8,347 nt of DNA from Oribacterium parvum (lineage in GTDB: Bacteria; Bacillota; Clostridia; Lachnospirales; Lachnospiraceae), in the NCBI GenBank assembly GCA_938022235.1, contig CALIEL010000111.1, positions 1 to 8,347 of the forward strand. The letters run 5' to 3'. Below are positions 6,343 through 8,347 of the stretch, one piece after another (within the stretch, counting starts at the first letter, position 1; every line of letters starts with the position of its first letter). A program made the translations under genes and the position numbers. The notes under the pieces are model-generated. The model saw only the letters and a list, made by a program, of their open reading frames with translations. It was not told where the DNA came from and searched no databases.

Positions 6343-6365
6343 GCTGAGAAAATTGCATAGTAGGG

Positions 6366-7649
6366 GTGAAGAAGCTTAAGATGGCAGAGTTATTGGAAAA
6401 AATGGATAAGGGGCAGAGTTGTTCCGGATTGGATATAGAGATTCCCATGGCGGTGGGAAGAATGCTTATGAAAAGCGGTGCAGAAACCTACCGCGTGGAA
6501 GAAACTATGAATTATGTAGCAAAATCACTGGGGGTTCAGCATTTTTCCGCTTATGTTTTAAATCGAGGAATCTTTGCCTCCGGAACCAATGAGCAAGGTA
6601 TAAAAGAATCAGGCGTAATGAATGTACCGGATACTGTTTATAATTTACGAAAGGTGGAAGAGGTGAATACCTTGTCCCGCAGTCTTTCCAAGGAGAATAG
6701 AATTCCGAAAGCGGAAATTTTTCGACGCTTGGATGCTATAGATAAAATAGAGGGATATGGATTTTTTTGGATTTTAGTTGCCTACTATTTTGGATCCTTC
6801 GGTTTTGCCATGGCTCTTGGAGTCCCGTTTATGGATTCGGCTATATCCGGTTTGGCCGGTATATGTTTGGGAATTGCCAGTTATTACTTGTCCCGCTTTG
6901 TGAGCACAAGTTATATTATGACGATTTTGGGAAGCTGTGTGGTGACGCTAAGTGTAAATGTGATGTATTATTTCGGAATCGGCGAACATCCCAGTCGAGT
7001 AATGCTGGGAGCTTTGATGCTATTGGTTCCGGGAGCCTTTTTCACGAATTCCGTTAGAGAATTTTCTCAAAACAACTACCTGGTAGGAACATCTTTGTTG
7101 CTTACCGCGATGCTTACCTGCGTTTCCATGTCCGTTGGAGTTGCGGCAACGGCGGAGGTTTTACCTTTTGCTATGCAAATGGGAGAAGCCCAAGGAATAA
7201 ATTTTTATGGCGTATTGTATAAAGCGCTCTGTGCAGTAACGGCAGGGATGGGTACGGTTTCCTTTGCCCTTCTTTATCAAGTACATTATAAATACTTTTG
7301 GGACATCGGCATTATCGGTTCTGTTTCCTGGTTCATTTATCTGATGGTGGAGGATATTTCAGGAATGGATTCCATGGCGGTTCTGTTTTCGGGGATTTTT
7401 GCGGCAGTATTCTCCCGATCCTTAGCGGCCAAGAGAAAGTGCCCCACCACAATCTTTTTATCCACCAGTATCTTCCCCCTGATTCCGGGTATTGGTGTAT
7501 ATAAGGCAATTTATTATTTAATTACGGGAAATGGAGCATTATCGTTAAAATATGGGCGGTCTTGCTTTCTTACAGCCTTTACCATTGCTATTGCTATTGG
7601 AATCGTGCAACAGATTCCCCAGAGTTTCTTCCAAAAAAAATCAAAATAA
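6366..7649 (+). CDS. ThrE-family threonine/serine exporter, one-piece (both domains fused)
   Basis: Seen: 427 residues from GTG 6366. An ATG at 6381 (five codons on) is an alternative; AGGGGTGA (6362-6369) overlaps the GTG and sits 11 nt before the ATG, so the start is uncertain. The N-terminal half carries the ThrE (DUF1212) signature SGAETYRVEE at 37-46, then about five membrane helices and LVPGAFFTNSVRE at 220-232. The C-terminal ~140 residues match the ThrE_2 (DUF3815) domain, with FPLIPGIGVYK at 370-380. Known: ThrE of Corynebacterium glutamicum exports threonine and serine across the cytoplasmic membrane; many bacteria, including E. coli (YjjP/YjjB), encode the two halves separately. 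Inferred: amino-acid or related small-acid export. A run of eight A (7633-7640) lies four codons before the stop. No separate terminator is seen before the tRNA gene, so readthrough into it is likely. Confidence 0.85.
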   Translation: MKKLKMAELLEKMDKGQSCSGLDIEIPMAVGRMLMKSGAETYRVEETMNYVAKSLGVQHFSAYVLNRGIFASGTNEQGIKESGVMNVPDTVYNLRKVEEVNTLSRSLSKENRIPKAEIFRRLDAIDKIEGYGFFWILVAYYFGSFGFAMALGVPFMDSAISGLAGICLGIASYYLSRFVSTSYIMTILGSCVVTLSVNVMYYFGIGEHPSRVMLGALMLLVPGAFFTNSVREFSQNNYLVGTSLLLTAMLTCVSMSVGVAATAEVLPFAMQMGEAQGINFYGVLYKALCAVTAGMGTVSFALLYQVHYKYFWDIGIIGSVSWFIYLMVEDISGMDSMAVLFSGIFAAVFSRSLAAKRKCPTTIFLSTSIFPLIPGIGVYKAIYYLITGNGALSLKYGRSCFLTAFTIAIAIGIVQQIPQSFFQKKSK

Positions 7650-7651
7650 GC

Positions 7652-7680
7652 TTGCATTGTGGGGGAAAATAAGATATATT
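7652..7680 (+). promoter_or_regulatory. Predicted promoter of tRNA-Pro
   Basis: TTGCAT (7652-7657) and TATATT (7675-7680) are 17 bp apart. The predicted start, near 7687, is only 3 nt before the tRNA 5' end, leaving almost no leader for RNase P to remove. The promoter begins just after the exporter stop codon. Confidence 0.55.
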
Positions 7681-7689
7681 TTTCCCTAT

Positions 7690-7762
7690 CGGGATGTAGC
7701 GCAGGTGGTAGCGCGCTTGACTGGGGGTCAAGAGGCCGCAGGTTCAAGTCCTGTCATTCCGA
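7690..7762 (+). tRNA. tRNA-Pro (anticodon GGG)
   Basis: A full cloverleaf can be drawn. Acceptor CGGGATG (7690-7696) pairs with CATTCCG (7755-7761) with one G-U, discriminator A7762. D stem GCGC (7699-7702 / 7711-7714). Anticodon stem CTTGA (7716-7720) / TCAAG (7728-7732) with loop CTGGGGG, anticodon GGG at 7723-7725. T stem GCAGG (7738-7742) / CCTGT (7750-7754) around TTCAAGT. The C1-G72 pair and A73 are proline tRNA identity features in bacteria. The CCA end is not encoded. It reads CCC and CCU codons. Confidence 0.95.
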
Positions 7763-7764
7763 GG

Positions 7765-7802
7765 AAAAGGCTTTGTAAAGGAAACTTTACAAAGCTTTTT
7801 TT
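7765..7802 (+). terminator. Strong terminator after tRNA-Pro
   Basis: GCTTTGTAAAG (7770-7780) pairs perfectly with CTTTACAAAGC (7785-7795) around a GAAA (GNRA) tetraloop and is followed by seven T (7796-7802). It would end transcripts of the tRNA and of the exporter gene, separating them from the rRNA operon. Confidence 0.9.
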
Positions 7803-7986
7803 GACGGATTCTATAAGCTTTATCATACTGCTTTTAAAAGCGGTAATGGTTTTTAGTTCTATAGAAATACTGTTTCATCCGGCAATAGGGGAAGATGTCA
7901 CGAACATTTATGGGTAATTACTATCGGCGATAGCAGAGAAAAAATAAGCAAAAAATCGAAAAGTAAGAAAAATTTTAAAAAAACTA
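7803..7986. other. Gene-free spacer between tRNA-Pro terminator and rRNA promoter
   Basis: No supported gene. It holds a 12-bp perfect palindrome GCTTTTAAAAGC (7830-7841), a 13-bp inverted repeat CTATCGGCGATAG (7921-7933) and, from about 7940, A-rich tracts (7940-7986) that resemble an rRNA UP element. Confidence 0.6.
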
Positions 7987-8015
7987 TTGACAGTCCCATT
8001 ATCGGGTGTTAAGAT
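7987..8015 (+). promoter_or_regulatory. rRNA operon promoter with extended -10 and upstream A-tracts
   Basis: TTGACA (7987-7992) is a perfect -35; TAAGAT (8010-8015) is the -10 with a 17-bp spacer and a TG at 8007-8008 (extended -10). The A/T-rich run immediately upstream (about 7940-7986) fits an UP element that binds the RNA polymerase alpha C-terminal domains. The start is predicted near 8022, about 275 nt before 16S. Confidence 0.8.
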
Positions 8016-8021
8016 ACACAA

Positions 8022-8295
8022 GCTGTCGCAAAAAACAAGACAGCAAAAAGCAAAAAGAAAGCAAGGAAAATCAAGGCTTCAGCCAAGATGAACCGAAAAA
8101 CTTTTTGCAAAACTGAACCTTGAAAATCAAAGATCGAATAATACACAGACCCTGAAGATTCTTGAAGAATTTTCAGTAATGTTTCAAACGAAACTTACAC
8201 GAACGGTTTAATAAACCAAAAGTAAAAAAAGGAAAAACAAAAGCTAAGCTAAGTTTTGACTGGAGAAAGAACTTAAAGAGAGTAATCTCTTAACT
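8022..8295 (+). promoter_or_regulatory. Structured rRNA leader with boxA-like antitermination element
   Basis: Hairpins seen in order: GCTGTC (8022-8027) / GACAGC (8039-8044) at the predicted 5' end; CTGAAGATTCT (8152-8162) / AGAATTTTCAG (8166-8176), 11 pairs with one G-U and a 3-nt loop; GTTTC (8181-8185) / GAAAC (8190-8194); GGTTTAATAAACC (8205-8217); and AAGAGA (8276-8281) / TCTCTT (8286-8291) just before 16S. TGAACCTTGAAAATC (8114-8128) resembles the boxA element of Firmicutes rRNA leaders, used by Nus factors to prevent early termination. RNase III processing partners lie beyond the window. Confidence 0.55.

Positions 8296-8347
<52 letters not shown>

Noticed and set aside
7663..7686. 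GGGAAAA / TTTTCCC hairpin as the exporter terminator
   Set aside because: No T run follows the 3' arm, it overlaps the predicted tRNA promoter, and the stem is AT-rich and weak.
7846..7917. 23-codon reading frame ATG...TAA between tRNA-Pro and the rRNA promoter
   Set aside because: No ribosome binding site, no recognisable protein features, and it is short enough to occur by chance.
7552..7917. 121-codon plus-strand frame overlapping the exporter end and the tRNA
   Set aside because: It runs through the ThrE coding region in another frame, through the whole tRNA and its terminator; it is a shadow frame.

Overview
The window looks like part of a low-to-moderate GC Firmicutes chromosome, most likely class Clostridia and plausibly Lachnospiraceae. 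The grounds are the 16S 5' end, AGGAGG-type ribosome binding sites, sigma-A-like promoters, and gene families common in that group (Ric/ScdA, Gpx, WYL regulator, AGCS symporter, fused ThrE). Genus cannot be told from this sequence alone. No phage, transposon, CRISPR or recognisable defence genes are visible.

Layout. 1-588 (minus) is a 3'-truncated Ric/ScdA-type di-iron iron-sulfur cluster repair protein. It is divergent from a thiol-type glutathione peroxidase at 813-1355; the 224-bp gap holds a good sigma-A promoter for the peroxidase and, on the other strand, an extended -10 with a Crp/Fnr-like inverted repeat centred at -41.5. A terminator closes the peroxidase gene. A WYL-domain transcription regulator follows (1519-2508), then a terminator, a short array of 8-bp repeats, and an AGCS-family sodium:alanine/glycine symporter (2739-4193) with its own terminator.

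4340-6217 is the most unusual part. It reads as one roughly 625-codon gene for a single-pass membrane protein, broken by one in-frame TAG at 5429-5431. The N-terminal, presumably cytoplasmic part is built from about 14 consecutive 11-residue repeats (hendecads, LEA-group-3-like). A transmembrane helix follows, then an extracytoplasmic beta-rich region with an internal duplication; the TAG lies at the start of the second copy. No function is assigned.

6366-7649 encodes a one-piece ThrE-family threonine/serine exporter whose predicted promoter sits just upstream of the hairpin that terminates the preceding gene, so the hairpin would lie at the very 5' end of its mRNA. A tRNA-Pro(GGG) gene with a compact promoter and a strong terminator follows (7690-7802). 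The window ends in a ribosomal RNA operon: AT-rich upstream sequence, a near-consensus extended -10 promoter, a structured leader of about 275 nt with a boxA-like element, and the first ~52 nt of 16S rRNA.

Functionally this is mainly a core-genome neighbourhood: nitrosative/oxidative stress repair, amino-acid uptake and export, and translation genes, each mostly in its own transcription unit. The interrupted hendecad-repeat membrane protein is the best candidate for something undescribed.
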